Assembly (NCBI GenBank): GCA_036265815.1
Contig: DATAOI010000028.1
Coordinates: 46,681 to 110,680 of the forward strand
Reading direction: 5' to 3'
Length of the DNA stretch: 64,000 bases
Source of the DNA: Gemmatimonadales bacterium
GTDB lineage: Bacteria; Gemmatimonadota; Gemmatimonadetes; Gemmatimonadales; GWC2-71-9
The notes under the pieces are model-generated. The model had not been told where the DNA came from, made no database searches, and worked only from the letters and a program-made list of their open reading frames with translations. Below, one piece after another: positions 8,476 to 16,727 of this stretch; the stretch's first letter is position 1; every line of letters begins with the position of its first letter. The translations under genes and the position numbers were made by a program.

Positions 8476-8971
8476 CTAACGGCGACGAGAAAATAGGAAC
8501 CTGGCAGCGGCAGATAGTCTTGTCTCCTGGGCAAGCCTGGGGTTAAACACGGGTGCATGATCTCAGTTCCCATGCGGGGCGAGGCCAGCGTTCTCGTCTG
8601 GTTGGGCTCCCCGAAGCTAGCGCACGAGGCCGGACGAGTCACTGGCGACACCTCGGAGGTGGATCTGGGCAACTCCACCCCGCCAGCAAACCTCCGTTCA
8701 AGTGGCCCAGAGACGGCTTCAAAAGGTGCAATTCCGGATACTTACTGAGCAGAATGTTGACAGAAAATTGTTACATTTGATGGATGACGATTCCGTAACT
8801 TCTTGCTGCCAATAGTATAGCGTGGAAGTGTAAATAAGTGAAGCAACAAACTGTATAAAAAGAGGACTCTTTACTGCGCGGGCATTACTTCGATATTACG
8901 GGAGAACCCAAGGGCGGTGCCTGGGACGTGAACGGTTGGGCTCCCACACAAGGAATCGTATGGAGAGGTAG
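8476..8971. other. Divergent intergenic region with an AT-rich core
   Basis: This ~500-bp gap separates two divergent genes. Bases ~8716-8890 are conspicuously AT-rich against the GC-rich background. A consensus -35 hexamer TTGACA lies at 8757-8762, but no good -10 follows at 16-18 bp. TATAAA occurs at 8854-8859 without a matching -35. It probably holds the promoter(s) of the beta-helix lipoprotein gene; I could not fix one. No coding sequence was found. Confidence 0.5.
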
Positions 8972-10789
8972 ATGAACTACACATTCAAGCTGTCGCGACG
9001 CCTGTCAATGCTCCGTATTGCCGGCATGTTCCCCGCGTTGCTTTTAGCTTGGGCCTGCACTGACACCGATCCGACCGGGACGGGCGATTCCAGCCCGGGG
9101 GTACCAGTCGCCGTCGAGTCGACTTTCAAAGTCGGCGGGCAAGGTCGAGGCCACGGCAAACCCATCTCGACACCGACGGTCATCCTCACTGTGTCGCCAG
9201 ATACAGCGACACTCCTGCCGGGAGCGCAGCGCACGTTTGTCGCCGCCCTCCGGCTGAGCGACGGCACCCCAACCAACGACAGCATTCGGTGGACCGCCTC
9301 GGGCGGTACCATCGACGCCGGCGGTCTATTTACCGCCGGCAAGACCAGCGGCAAGTATCGGGTCTCCGCCGTCGCCGCCACCAGCGGCGCGGGAGATAGT
9401 GCCGCGGTTGATATCGTTCCACCGACGCCGGTGCTGCAGCGCGTCCTGATAAGCCCGGCAAGCGTCTCCCTGCAATCCGAGGCCACACAGCAGTTCCTGG
9501 CGAGCGGAGTAGCGACGGACGGATCTACCGTCCCGGTGGCGGTCTCCTGGGCAGCGACGGGTGGCACCATCAGCAGCTCGGGTCTCTACACCGCGGGATC
9601 GGCCTCCGGCAATTTCCGCGTGGTGGGGCGGGATAGCGCCTCCGGGCTAGCCGACACGTCCCTCGTAAGCGTCACCGCGCCCGCGCCGCCACCCCCGCCC
9701 AGCGGGTTCGACACTACGGGCTGGGTCGTGCTCCACCCTGGTGATGATCTGCGGGCCGAGGTCTCTGCCAAGCCTGCCGGGACCCGCTTCTACTTCCGCG
9801 CAGGTACCTATCGCCAGCAAGGCACCTCGGTCAAGGACAACATGGTATTCCGCGGCGAGCCGGGCGCGATCCTGGACGGCGAAAACGTCGCACCCTACGC
9901 ATTCGAGACCCTGACTTCCATACCCAAAGCGGTCCGCATCACTGGGCTGGTCATCGAGCACTACAATCCGCCGCACCAGCAGAGCGCGATCCAGGGCGAT
10001 AATGGGCAGGGCTGGACCGTGGATTCCAATGAGATCGCCTATAATGGTCAGCATGGCGTCCGATTGGGCGTGAATTGGATGCTCCGGGGGAACCACGTCC
10101 ACCACAACGGGACGGTCGGAATAACCTGCTACAAGTGCGCTGGCGCGCAGGTGATCGGAAACGAAGTGGATCACAACCCGGCGACCACGATCACTGAGAC
10201 CGGCGCTCTTGCCGAGGCGGCAAACATCAAGCTCCTGATCGTCACCAATGGCCTGGTCGTGCGGCGAAACTACGTTCACGACGGTCTCAATAAAGGCATC
10301 TGGCTGGACACCGACAACCAGAATTATGTCGTGGACTCCAACACGGTCAGCAATCACGGACAGGCCGGCATCTGGATCGAGGCCAGCCTCGCTGGGGTGG
10401 TTCGCGGCAACACGGTCACTACGTGCGGCACTCGAGGGAATAGTTGGCTCGATGGCGCCGGTATCCAGGTGACCAACTCCGGTGGCGTTGAGATCGCGAG
10501 GAACACAGTGAGTGGCTGTGCGAACGGGATCACCGGGATGTACGTCTATGCCACCAGCGGGAATTACGCCAAGGCACTCCAGAACCTTTGGGTGCATGAC
10601 AACAATGTGACCATGACCAAGGGCGTGACCGGGGTCGGCACTTCGGGCACAACGTCGACGGCGGTCTGGGACAGTCAGAACAATCGATTCGTCAACAATA
10701 CCTATCAGCTGACGCCCACGGCTCCCTTCCGTTGGCGGCTTAACGCGACGCTCACGCAAGCACAGTGGCAGGCGGCCGGACAGGACTGA
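8972..10789 (+). CDS. Lipoprotein with two Ig-like (Big) domains and a right-handed beta-helix
   Basis: A 605-residue protein with a ribosome-binding site GGAGAGG directly upstream. The N-terminus is a lipoprotein signal peptide ending in the lipobox LLAWAC (Cys ~30). Two bacterial Ig-like domains follow (residues ~60-150 and ~150-235), each with the tell-tale ASGGTI...GLFTAG / AATGGTI...GLYTAG pattern. After a proline linker (APPPPPSG) comes a parallel beta-helix of about 370 residues rich in GN-V, N-GI and NTVS turns. Such folds are found in polysaccharide lyases, mannuronan-epimerase-like enzymes and phage tailspikes, so binding or trimming the secreted polysaccharide is likely. The beta-helix is clearly paralogous to the next gene (shared GEPGAILDG, YAFETL and AIQGDN/VIQGDN blocks). 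Confidence 0.75.
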   Translation: MNYTFKLSRRLSMLRIAGMFPALLLAWACTDTDPTGTGDSSPGVPVAVESTFKVGGQGRGHGKPISTPTVILTVSPDTATLLPGAQRTFVAALRLSDGTPTNDSIRWTASGGTIDAGGLFTAGKTSGKYRVSAVAATSGAGDSAAVDIVPPTPVLQRVLISPASVSLQSEATQQFLASGVATDGSTVPVAVSWAATGGTISSSGLYTAGSASGNFRVVGRDSASGLADTSLVSVTAPAPPPPPSGFDTTGWVVLHPGDDLRAEVSAKPAGTRFYFRAGTYRQQGTSVKDNMVFRGEPGAILDGENVAPYAFETLTSIPKAVRITGLVIEHYNPPHQQSAIQGDNGQGWTVDSNEIAYNGQHGVRLGVNWMLRGNHVHHNGTVGITCYKCAGAQVIGNEVDHNPATTITETGALAEAANIKLLIVTNGLVVRRNYVHDGLNKGIWLDTDNQNYVVDSNTVSNHGQAGIWIEASLAGVVRGNTVTTCGTRGNSWLDGAGIQVTNSGGVEIARNTVSGCANGITGMYVYATSGNYAKALQNLWVHDNNVTMTKGVTGVGTSGTTSTAVWDSQNNRFVNNTYQLTPTAPFRWRLNATLTQAQWQAAGQD

Positions 10790-10837
10790 GGGCATGCGCG
10801 TCCCAGACCTGACTGACGCAGTAGATCTAGCCACGCG

Positions 10838-10870
10838 CGAACCCGGTATTCCAGGTGGATACCGGGTTCG
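10838..10870 (+). terminator. Perfect 12-bp hairpin downstream of the beta-helix gene
   Basis: CGAACCCGGTAT pairs perfectly with ATACCGGGTTCG across a 9-base loop, 49 bases after the stop codon and just before the promoter of the second beta-helix gene. The 3' flank (agtgtataga) lacks a T-run, so it may be a weak or factor-assisted terminator, or an insulator between the two paralogues. Confidence 0.55.
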
Positions 10871-10899
10871 AGTGTATAGAATCTGACAGGCTCCCCCGC

Positions 10900-10928
10900 T
10901 TGACACGACTTGCACGCGGTGCGATACT
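10900..10928 (+). promoter_or_regulatory. Sigma70-type promoter TTGACA-N17-GATACT
   Basis: A perfect -35 (TTGACA, 10900-10905), an optimal 17-bp spacer and the -10 GATACT (10923-10928) lie upstream of the second beta-helix lipoprotein gene. They would give a start near 10935 and a ~250-base leader. The same -10 hexamer and spacing occur ahead of the rml operon at 53730. Confidence 0.6.
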
Positions 10929-11183
10929 CTGACCCGTCGCGAGCTCTGAAAACGAGATTGCGCTCTCCCGGGCGCCGTTCCATCGCGATCTGCCGACACC
11001 TCCTAGTCGCCAGCTAACTCCCGGTACACCTAAATCGAGCCTCCCGCCCTTCAGCGGGAACCACGTGCCGCCTTGCGTCACGTTTGCTCGGCCTGCGGCC
11101 GCAGGCTCTGCCATGCGGCCCAGTGCTCCGGGCCGTGCCACGGGCGTGCTCAACTCCGTACCCGGAAAGGGACTCCTACGTCC
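10929..11183 (+). other. Long untranslated leader of the second beta-helix gene
   Basis: The reading frame of the following gene stays open upstream to 11073. Its predicted extension is Cys- and Arg-rich and unlike a protein N-terminus, so I treat 10929-11183 as a leader. Nothing recognisable as a riboswitch was seen. Confidence 0.4.
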
Positions 11184-12476
11184 GTGCCCAACCGCCACTC
11201 AGTAACCCAGCGGCTGCCCATCATCGCCGCCCGACTCCGTGATCGATTGCTGGCGACTGTCATCGCCGCTGGTCTCCTCGGCGCCTGCGCCGAGCCACTC
11301 GACCCAATCACCCGCGACGAGACCAATTCAAGTGCCCCGGCGACTTCTGACCCGAGTCAACTCCTGTCCACCACTGATGGGGTCCCCATCTATCCTGGAC
11401 AGAGCATTCAGTCAGCGGTGAACGCCAGACCGGCTGGCACCAAGTTCACCATCAAGGCGGGAACGCATCACCGGCAGAGGGTCGTGCCAAAGGATTATGA
11501 CAAATTCGTAGGCGAGCCAGGCGCGATCCTGGATGGCGACAAAATCACCTATTATGCATTCGAGACCCTGCGGAGTGCACCCAGGGGTGTCGTCATCCAA
11601 GGCCTCATCATTCAGAACTACGCGACCAGCGACGCGGGGCAGGCCGTCATACAGGGCGATAACGCTATCAACTGGACGGTCGAGGCCAACGAGATCCGGT
11701 ACAACACCCGGACGGGTCTGCATACCGGGGATGGGATGAAGGTCCTCCGCAACAAGATTCATCACAACGGATTGTCGGGTATTAACGGCTACCGGTCGGA
11801 CAACGTTCTCGTAGAAGGCAACGAGGTTTCCTACAATAACGCCTCAAATTCGACGTCCACCCCTTCGCTAAGCTCCATGGCCGGCATGAAATTTCTGCAG
11901 GGGCAGAACCTCACAGTCCGGAACAACAACGTGCATGATAACACGGGCAAGGGGATCTGGACTGATCACATGTATCTGAACACCCTGATCGAGGGCAACC
12001 AGGTCACGGCCAACCGCGATGCCGGCATCTGGCACGAGGCCAGCTACAGCGCAATCATCCGGAATAATCTCTGCCAGAAGAATGGTGCGGCGGGCAGTGG
12101 CTGGCTGGCGAACTCTGGGATCCAGGTCTCCAATTCCCCGAACGTCGAGATCTACGGCAACACTGTCGCATACAACGGCAACGGCATCGGTGTGATGTAC
12201 GCGTCCGGATACCCCACTACGGGACCATACGGCGCGCTCATCGTACAGAATTTGTACGTGCACGACAATACGGTGAAGATGTCCAGTGGAAGGACCGGAC
12301 TGGTCACCAATACCGGCGACAAATCCATCTACACCAGCCGAAACAACCGGTTCGTGCACAACACTTACTATCTCGGCTCGAGCACGACCACGTACTTCAC
12401 CTGGAACGAAGTCAACAGGACCCCTGCCCAGTGGCGGGGGATTCCGGAGGATGCCACCGGCACGTTCAATTACTGA
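11184..12476 (+). CDS. Right-handed beta-helix lipoprotein (short paralogue, no Ig domains)
   Basis: I start at GTG 11184, which gives a 430-residue protein beginning with a basic segment and a lipoprotein signal peptide ending in LLGAC (Cys ~35). A start at 11073 would bury that signal peptide. An AGGGA sits 11 bases upstream. The remaining chain is a parallel beta-helix of the Nos-D/pectate-lyase-like type with Asn ladders (N-GLSGING, GNTVAYNGNGI). It parallels the beta-helix of the gene at 8972 block by block but lacks the two Ig-like domains. It is probably outer-membrane anchored and acts on or binds the secreted glycan. It ends in a 7-bp tail-to-tail overlap with the next gene. Confidence 0.72.
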   Translation: MPNRHSVTQRLPIIAARLRDRLLATVIAAGLLGACAEPLDPITRDETNSSAPATSDPSQLLSTTDGVPIYPGQSIQSAVNARPAGTKFTIKAGTHHRQRVVPKDYDKFVGEPGAILDGDKITYYAFETLRSAPRGVVIQGLIIQNYATSDAGQAVIQGDNAINWTVEANEIRYNTRTGLHTGDGMKVLRNKIHHNGLSGINGYRSDNVLVEGNEVSYNNASNSTSTPSLSSMAGMKFLQGQNLTVRNNNVHDNTGKGIWTDHMYLNTLIEGNQVTANRDAGIWHEASYSAIIRNNLCQKNGAAGSGWLANSGIQVSNSPNVEIYGNTVAYNGNGIGVMYASGYPTTGPYGALIVQNLYVHDNTVKMSSGRTGLVTNTGDKSIYTSRNNRFVHNTYYLGSSTTTYFTWNEVNRTPAQWRGIPEDATGTFNY

Positions 12477-13684
12477 CCGGCCGGAAGCCCAAGGACTGCT
12501 GCGAACTTCTCTCGCAGCAGCCCTCGGGCATGGCTCCCGTCGAGGTTGGATGTGGTCGTCAGCGATGGCTGGCGGACGAAACGCTTCATGGCATCGCCGA
12601 TTCGGCGGGCGGTCTCCTCGACATTCCCAGGCTCGATTATCTCCATACGGCTCATGTCCTTGGCAGTCTCCGCCAGGACTCGTGCTCCGCCATGGCCGAG
12701 CACGATGACCGGTACGCCTCCCGCCATGGCCTCAGCGAGTGCGATCCCGCCTTCCTCCCGTAGGCCTGTGAAAACTGCGGCGGCGGCACGAGCCAGCAAA
12801 TTCATTACTTCCGAGCGGGGCAACGCCCCTCGTAGCTCCAGCCGGTCTGCCACCCCCAGACGGCGAGCCAGACGAAGCAAAGCACCGCGTTCGGGCCCGT
12901 TACCTACCATCACAAGTCTCACGTCCTCCGGAGCGTGTGCGAGTGCACGCACAGCCAGGCGGGGACCCTTCCTGGACTCAAGGGCGCCGACGTAAAGGCA
13001 ATGGTTCCCAGGTGCATTCCGTGGTACCGTGGGCACCTCGAGCAACAGGCCATGGTTCAGGATGGCTGCCCGAGAGCGAGTGGACGCCGGCAAGCGAGCG
13101 AGAGTGGCCTCGTTTTGGATGAGGCACACGGATGCCCGTTGCCAAGTGCGCCGAGTCGCCGGGAGCCAACTCATCATGCGTACACTCACTCTGTCGAGGA
13201 TTTCGTCCCACACTCCACGCCACCCGAGCAGCGGCCAGAGCCGCAAGGGAGTGGTGACTGCACCCCCAACCGGACCCCACACGCTGGGCACGTCATAGTC
13301 GGTGGCCGGTGAGGGGAGCCAGTAGGTGGAATAGCTGACGTGGCAAACCGCGTCGAATGGCTGCTCCCTGTGCAACTGTCGCCCTATTTGGTTCGCGCTG
13401 TGGAGCCATCGCAGGTAAAGCAAGAACCAGGTCACTCGATGGCCCTTGGCCAGCAATCCCCAGCGGGGCTCGCCGACCTCTATGAACTGCAGCCCCGCAC
13501 GATTAGCGGACGCTTGCCACTGCCGGATACCGTCGGTGTGCTCCGGACCTACCAACACGGTGCAGTCGGCGAGCTCGGAGAGCTCCCGCACCATGCCCCA
13601 GCCGGCACCGGGCTCCGAGCCACGCCCCGGTTCACAGGCATAGGCGAAGATCAGAATTCTTGGGGCGCTTGAAGGCCAGGTCAT
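12470..13684 (-). CDS. Glycosyltransferase family 4 (GT-B fold)
   Basis: A 404-residue GT-B enzyme. The N-terminal Rossmann half opens with ILIFAYACEPGRGSEPGAGW, the pattern of WaaG/RfaB-like GT4s. The C-terminal half contains YVGALESRKGPRLAVRAL (nucleotide-binding start) and the acidic motif REEGGIALAEAMAGGVPVI, whose Glu holds the donor ribose/phosphate. It transfers a sugar from a nucleotide donor to a lipid-linked acceptor on the cytoplasmic face. It is the last gene of the long minus-strand block (24474 down to 12470) and follows the kinase-like pair. Donor and linkage are unknown. Confidence 0.8.
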   Translation of the reverse strand: MTWPSSAPRILIFAYACEPGRGSEPGAGWGMVRELSELADCTVLVGPEHTDGIRQWQASANRAGLQFIEVGEPRWGLLAKGHRVTWFLLYLRWLHSANQIGRQLHREQPFDAVCHVSYSTYWLPSPATDYDVPSVWGPVGGAVTTPLRLWPLLGWRGVWDEILDRVSVRMMSWLPATRRTWQRASVCLIQNEATLARLPASTRSRAAILNHGLLLEVPTVPRNAPGNHCLYVGALESRKGPRLAVRALAHAPEDVRLVMVGNGPERGALLRLARRLGVADRLELRGALPRSEVMNLLARAAAAVFTGLREEGGIALAEAMAGGVPVIVLGHGGARVLAETAKDMSRMEIIEPGNVEETARRIGDAMKRFVRQPSLTTTSNLDGSHARGLLREKFAAVLGLPAGQ

Positions 13685-13698
13685 CCGCTAAGGCATCA

Positions 13699-14616
13699 CT
13701 ATGTCGAGCGATCGCGGGCGACACTGCGCTGCTCTAACGCCGCCGCAAGGCCGCGCGCCAGTCGTAAATCACGGGCATTGCTCGGCCGCTGGTTGATCCG
13801 TTCACGCCAGAAACGCATCGCCTCCGGACTCCCCCGTACCTCTCTCGCGCTGTTACTTAGTGCAGCAGCAGTGGCACGGTAGAATACCTCGTCCGCACCA
13901 GCCGGGCCCCACCCCGCAAATTCCCAGTCGATCAAGAAAAGTGCTCCGCCGCGCATCTGCCGAAGATTCCAGGGCGCGAAGTCTCCATGCATTGGCCGCC
14001 ATCCCGGCGCGATCCCATGCGGCTTCGGGCAGCCGGCTAGCGCGAGTTCCACCTCCCCAAGGATCTGCCCAAGCGGCGGGTGCGAGGGCACGCGGTGTAG
14101 TTGGGCGGGCAGCGGGGTAACGGCGAGGTATTGCCACCCCTTCACGACACCTGATCCCAAAGGAGTCGGTACTCGAAAGGTACGGGGGTGATAGTCCGCG
14201 AGTACCCGGAGCGCACGTTCCTCATTGGTCAGCGACTCGGAGTTGCCTTTCCGAACCTTGACGAATGCTCTGGGTACGCCCCGAGCCAGGAGAAGCAGTG
14301 CCAGCCCAGGTCTAGCCGCCTGCATTCGATTATAGCCGGCCAATGAGTCGAACGGTCCTACCAGATCCCGCAAGGTCTGCGAAAGTTCCTCCCAAGCCGC
14401 GTCGACGGGAGGGCTCCAGACAACAGAGCGGCCGGGTAAGCTGGTAGGGCCGAGCAGTCGAATCCATAGCCATGCGGCTCGCTGAAGCCACATGGCCCGA
14501 GGGCGGCAAGCCGAGTACAGAGCGAGACCGGCAAGTGCGGCTTCACGAGAGGATAAAGGTATCTTGAGATGATCCCAGCCCGGCGGGAAGTCTTTGTAAC
14601 GCATCGGGGTCGTCAT
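13699..14616 (-). CDS. Aminoglycoside-phosphotransferase-like kinase (APH/choline-kinase fold)
   Basis: A 305-residue protein with the catalytic loop HGDFAPWN (residues ~210-217) and the metal-binding IDWEFAG (~229-235) of the APH superfamily. The N-terminal lobe is less conserved, although FVKVRKG (~118-124) could supply the nucleotide-contacting lysine. The ATG overlaps the stop of the P-loop kinase upstream (ATGA). In polysaccharide loci, pairs of a thymidylate-kinase-like and an APH-like protein recur and are thought to phosphorylate a sugar or glycan end. Antibiotic resistance is unlikely in this context. Confidence 0.65.
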   Translation of the reverse strand: MTTPMRYKDFPPGWDHLKIPLSSREAALAGLALYSACRPRAMWLQRAAWLWIRLLGPTSLPGRSVVWSPPVDAAWEELSQTLRDLVGPFDSLAGYNRMQAARPGLALLLLARGVPRAFVKVRKGNSESLTNEERALRVLADYHPRTFRVPTPLGSGVVKGWQYLAVTPLPAQLHRVPSHPPLGQILGEVELALAGCPKPHGIAPGWRPMHGDFAPWNLRQMRGGALFLIDWEFAGWGPAGADEVFYRATAAALSNSAREVRGSPEAMRFWRERINQRPSNARDLRLARGLAAALEQRSVARDRST

Positions 14617-15227
14617 AAAGCCTCAAGGATCCTGACCGCGATGCTGGCCGGATCCTCGGTCGCATCGAATGTCTTCATCGGGCAGTAGGGCAGTTGGGAC
14701 CACGCCATCAATTCCCGAGATATCTCGGCACGGGTCAGCTCCTGCTTCCTGGCGAGCACAACTTCCGAGGGAGCACTCAGGTTGACGACGAGATCCGGGC
14801 GTGGGAGAAGGCCGATCGCGGCAGTCGCAAGGGACGCCGGCCCATAAAAGCGGAGCGCCGCAGGCTGCACAACATAGCCGTACGCCCACCGGTCGGCGAT
14901 CACAAGGCTCCCCCGTCGCAGTGCCGGCCGAATGGCAATCGCATACCCGATCCAACAGCGGCCCCAGTTGCGGATCAGGCGACACCAGCCAAGGACTCGT
15001 GAGCCAGTCGGATTTATCACGGGACGCCGTGTTGCCTCATGCGCTGGCGGCTTTGTAAGGAGCTGCCTGCGAAGCGGTGGCATGAAGTGAAAGTACGCGG
15101 TGGGTCCCCCAAATGAGTTGGCCAGGGCCCTCGCCACGCTGGTTTTCCCCACGCCATCGGGTCCTACAAGGACGATGAATGCGCCCGAGTGGCCGCGGTG
15201 AGCGATAACTGAAGCAACCCGTATCAC
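14613..15227 (-). CDS. Thymidylate-kinase-like P-loop kinase
   Basis: A 204-residue protein starting at GTG, with a Walker A motif GPDGVGKTS (residues ~22-30) and a DR(W)-type motif in IADRWAYGY, as in the dTMP-kinase family. It has the size of a true thymidylate kinase, but the lid and substrate regions are divergent. Its position inside a glycan locus, overlapping an APH-like kinase gene, suggests a sugar- or glycan-directed kinase instead of the housekeeping Tmk. Confidence 0.6.
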   Translation of the reverse strand: MIRVASVIAHRGHSGAFIVLVGPDGVGKTSVARALANSFGGPTAYFHFMPPLRRQLLTKPPAHEATRRPVINPTGSRVLGWCRLIRNWGRCWIGYAIAIRPALRRGSLVIADRWAYGYVVQPAALRFYGPASLATAAIGLLPRPDLVVNLSAPSEVVLARKQELTRAEISRELMAWSQLPYCPMKTFDATEDPASIAVRILEAL

Positions 15228-15270
15228 TATTTGAACTCACAGTCTGACTGTCCGAACCCGGCGGGCTGGA

Positions 15271-15288
15271 GCTTACGGTGCGGTAAGC
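15271..15288. terminator. Small hairpin between the GT4 and P-loop kinase genes
   Basis: GCTTAC-GGTGCG-GTAAGC forms a 6-bp stem with a 6-base loop in the 237-bp gap 15228-15464. It could attenuate read-through from the GT4 gene. No T-run is seen and nothing else is recognisable in the gap. Confidence 0.3.
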
Positions 15289-15464
15289 CCCAGGAGCAAG
15301 CCATGGGTGAGTTGGGACTGTACTGATAAGTGTCTTGTCCTGGGCAGCTGCGAGACTTTAACACGGTAGACTCCAATGAACCGCTGTCGCTCGCCGCCGA
15401 GCCTCGAGGCCTACAGGGCGGCTCTTCTACTGGCCGGGTGAACCGTCATTCGGACTTCAGCAAC

Positions 15465-16616
15465 CTAAGCCATCCCAAGGACCCGCATGTACTCGCTAGC
15501 GATTCGAGCAGGGGCATAGTATGCCCGTATGTCACGCACGTCGTCTTCCGTAGGAAGAAACAGGTCGCGCTTCTCAATGATTTCCAGCATCCGGCAGGCG
15601 AACTCCTCGACATCGAGCGGATCGCTGACGTAGGTTGCCTTCCCAAGAGTCGTTTCTGGGAGGGCCGCGCATCTGGTCGTGAGCGTCGGAACCCCCATCC
15701 CGAGGGCCTCCACGGTGGGCATGCCGAAACCTTCGAACATTGATGGCAGCACGAAGAGATCCGCGCCGCGATAAAGGGAGCCCAGAACGTCATCCGGCAC
15801 GTGGCCCAGAATCGCAATTCTGTCGCCTAAGTGGAGCTCCGCAATCAGCCCCGCTATATCATCTGCTGCTCCCCGCTTGATCCCCTGGAGGTTACCCCTC
15901 AGCTGTCCCGCGAGCACCAAATTGTGTGGAATTCGATGCCGAAGTGAAGCAAATGCCCGTATAAGCGTTGCGAGATTCTTGTGGGGATAGTGTGATGCGA
16001 CGGTGAGGATATAGGTAGACGTTCGATCGTGGAGGGGCGACGCACGGGGTTCGCTCGAGGCCTCGAATCGCCCCCACGCGATTGGATTGGGAATCACGCA
16101 CAGCTTGGACTCGTAGGTAGCTCCGTAAGCGTTCAACACGTCGTCCCGCACGAACTCGGAGATCGCGATTACATAATCGGCTGATCGTAGTGTCAAGCGG
16201 TGCGCGAAATTAAGCCATAGCCGCTTCCGCCGGGAGAAGTTGTCGGGCAGATGTCTGTACTGGATGTCGTGGATGATGGTGGCGGTTCTCACGCTGGGAA
16301 GCTTTGGAGGGGTGTAGTAATTGGCGAACAACATCGATGCGAGCCCCCGCCGGTAGGCCGCTAGAGGAACATTGATGGACTCCTTGACGAATCGATTCCC
16401 GCGACCCTGGACTTCCACCAAAGACAGGCCCAGCCGATCGCGCAGGCTCTCCAACCGGCGCTGGAACACGGGATCGAGCTCCCCTACGCTTTGGACGAAC
16501 AGCGTGGTGCCCCAGGCCTCGGGATGCTGCGCTAAGCCTTCCAGGAGGTTGTAGAGCATGTACTCGGCGCCGCCCACCCGACCGGTACGGATGAATAGTC
16601 CGCTCACGCCTAGCAT
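15465..16616 (-). CDS. Glycosyltransferase family 4
   Basis: I prefer ATG 16616 (383 residues). The frame is open to a TTG at 16718 without a ribosome-binding site, while AAGG lies about 10 bases before 16616 and the fold begins at once (VSGLFIRTGRVGGAEYML). The N-terminal half holds the acceptor site (IHDIQYRHLP). The C-terminal half has TVASHYPHKNLATLIRAF and the donor motif PSMFEGFGMPTVEALGMGVP (E-x7-E), both classic GT4. It resembles mannosyl-/rhamnosyl-transferases of the WbdA/WsaF style. The longer version would contain a run of eight G on the coding strand. It lies 111 bases downstream of the Wzy gene. Confidence 0.8.
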   Translation of the reverse strand: MLGVSGLFIRTGRVGGAEYMLYNLLEGLAQHPEAWGTTLFVQSVGELDPVFQRRLESLRDRLGLSLVEVQGRGNRFVKESINVPLAAYRRGLASMLFANYYTPPKLPSVRTATIIHDIQYRHLPDNFSRRKRLWLNFAHRLTLRSADYVIAISEFVRDDVLNAYGATYESKLCVIPNPIAWGRFEASSEPRASPLHDRTSTYILTVASHYPHKNLATLIRAFASLRHRIPHNLVLAGQLRGNLQGIKRGAADDIAGLIAELHLGDRIAILGHVPDDVLGSLYRGADLFVLPSMFEGFGMPTVEALGMGVPTLTTRCAALPETTLGKATYVSDPLDVEEFACRMLEIIEKRDLFLPTEDDVRDIRAYYAPARIASEYMRVLGMA

Positions 16617-16727
16617 ACGCAACTGCCTTGACCAAGCCCTCCCCCCCCAAGTTGGCCCTTGCGCATCGGTCCTCGCTCCCGGTTTCGCCTCCCAGTTCCG
16701 ATCCTCAGAGATCGGCAACCGGGACGA

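Noticed and set aside
11073..11183. N-terminal extension of the second beta-helix protein
   Set aside because: It is Cys/Arg-rich, has no ribosome-binding site and would bury the lipoprotein signal peptide that begins shortly after GTG 11184.
16641..16648. Eight-C run (eight G on the coding strand) as a phase-variation switch for the GT4 gene
   Set aside because: The preferred ATG (16616) lies after the tract, so a length change would not alter the protein; kept only as a note on the longer start.
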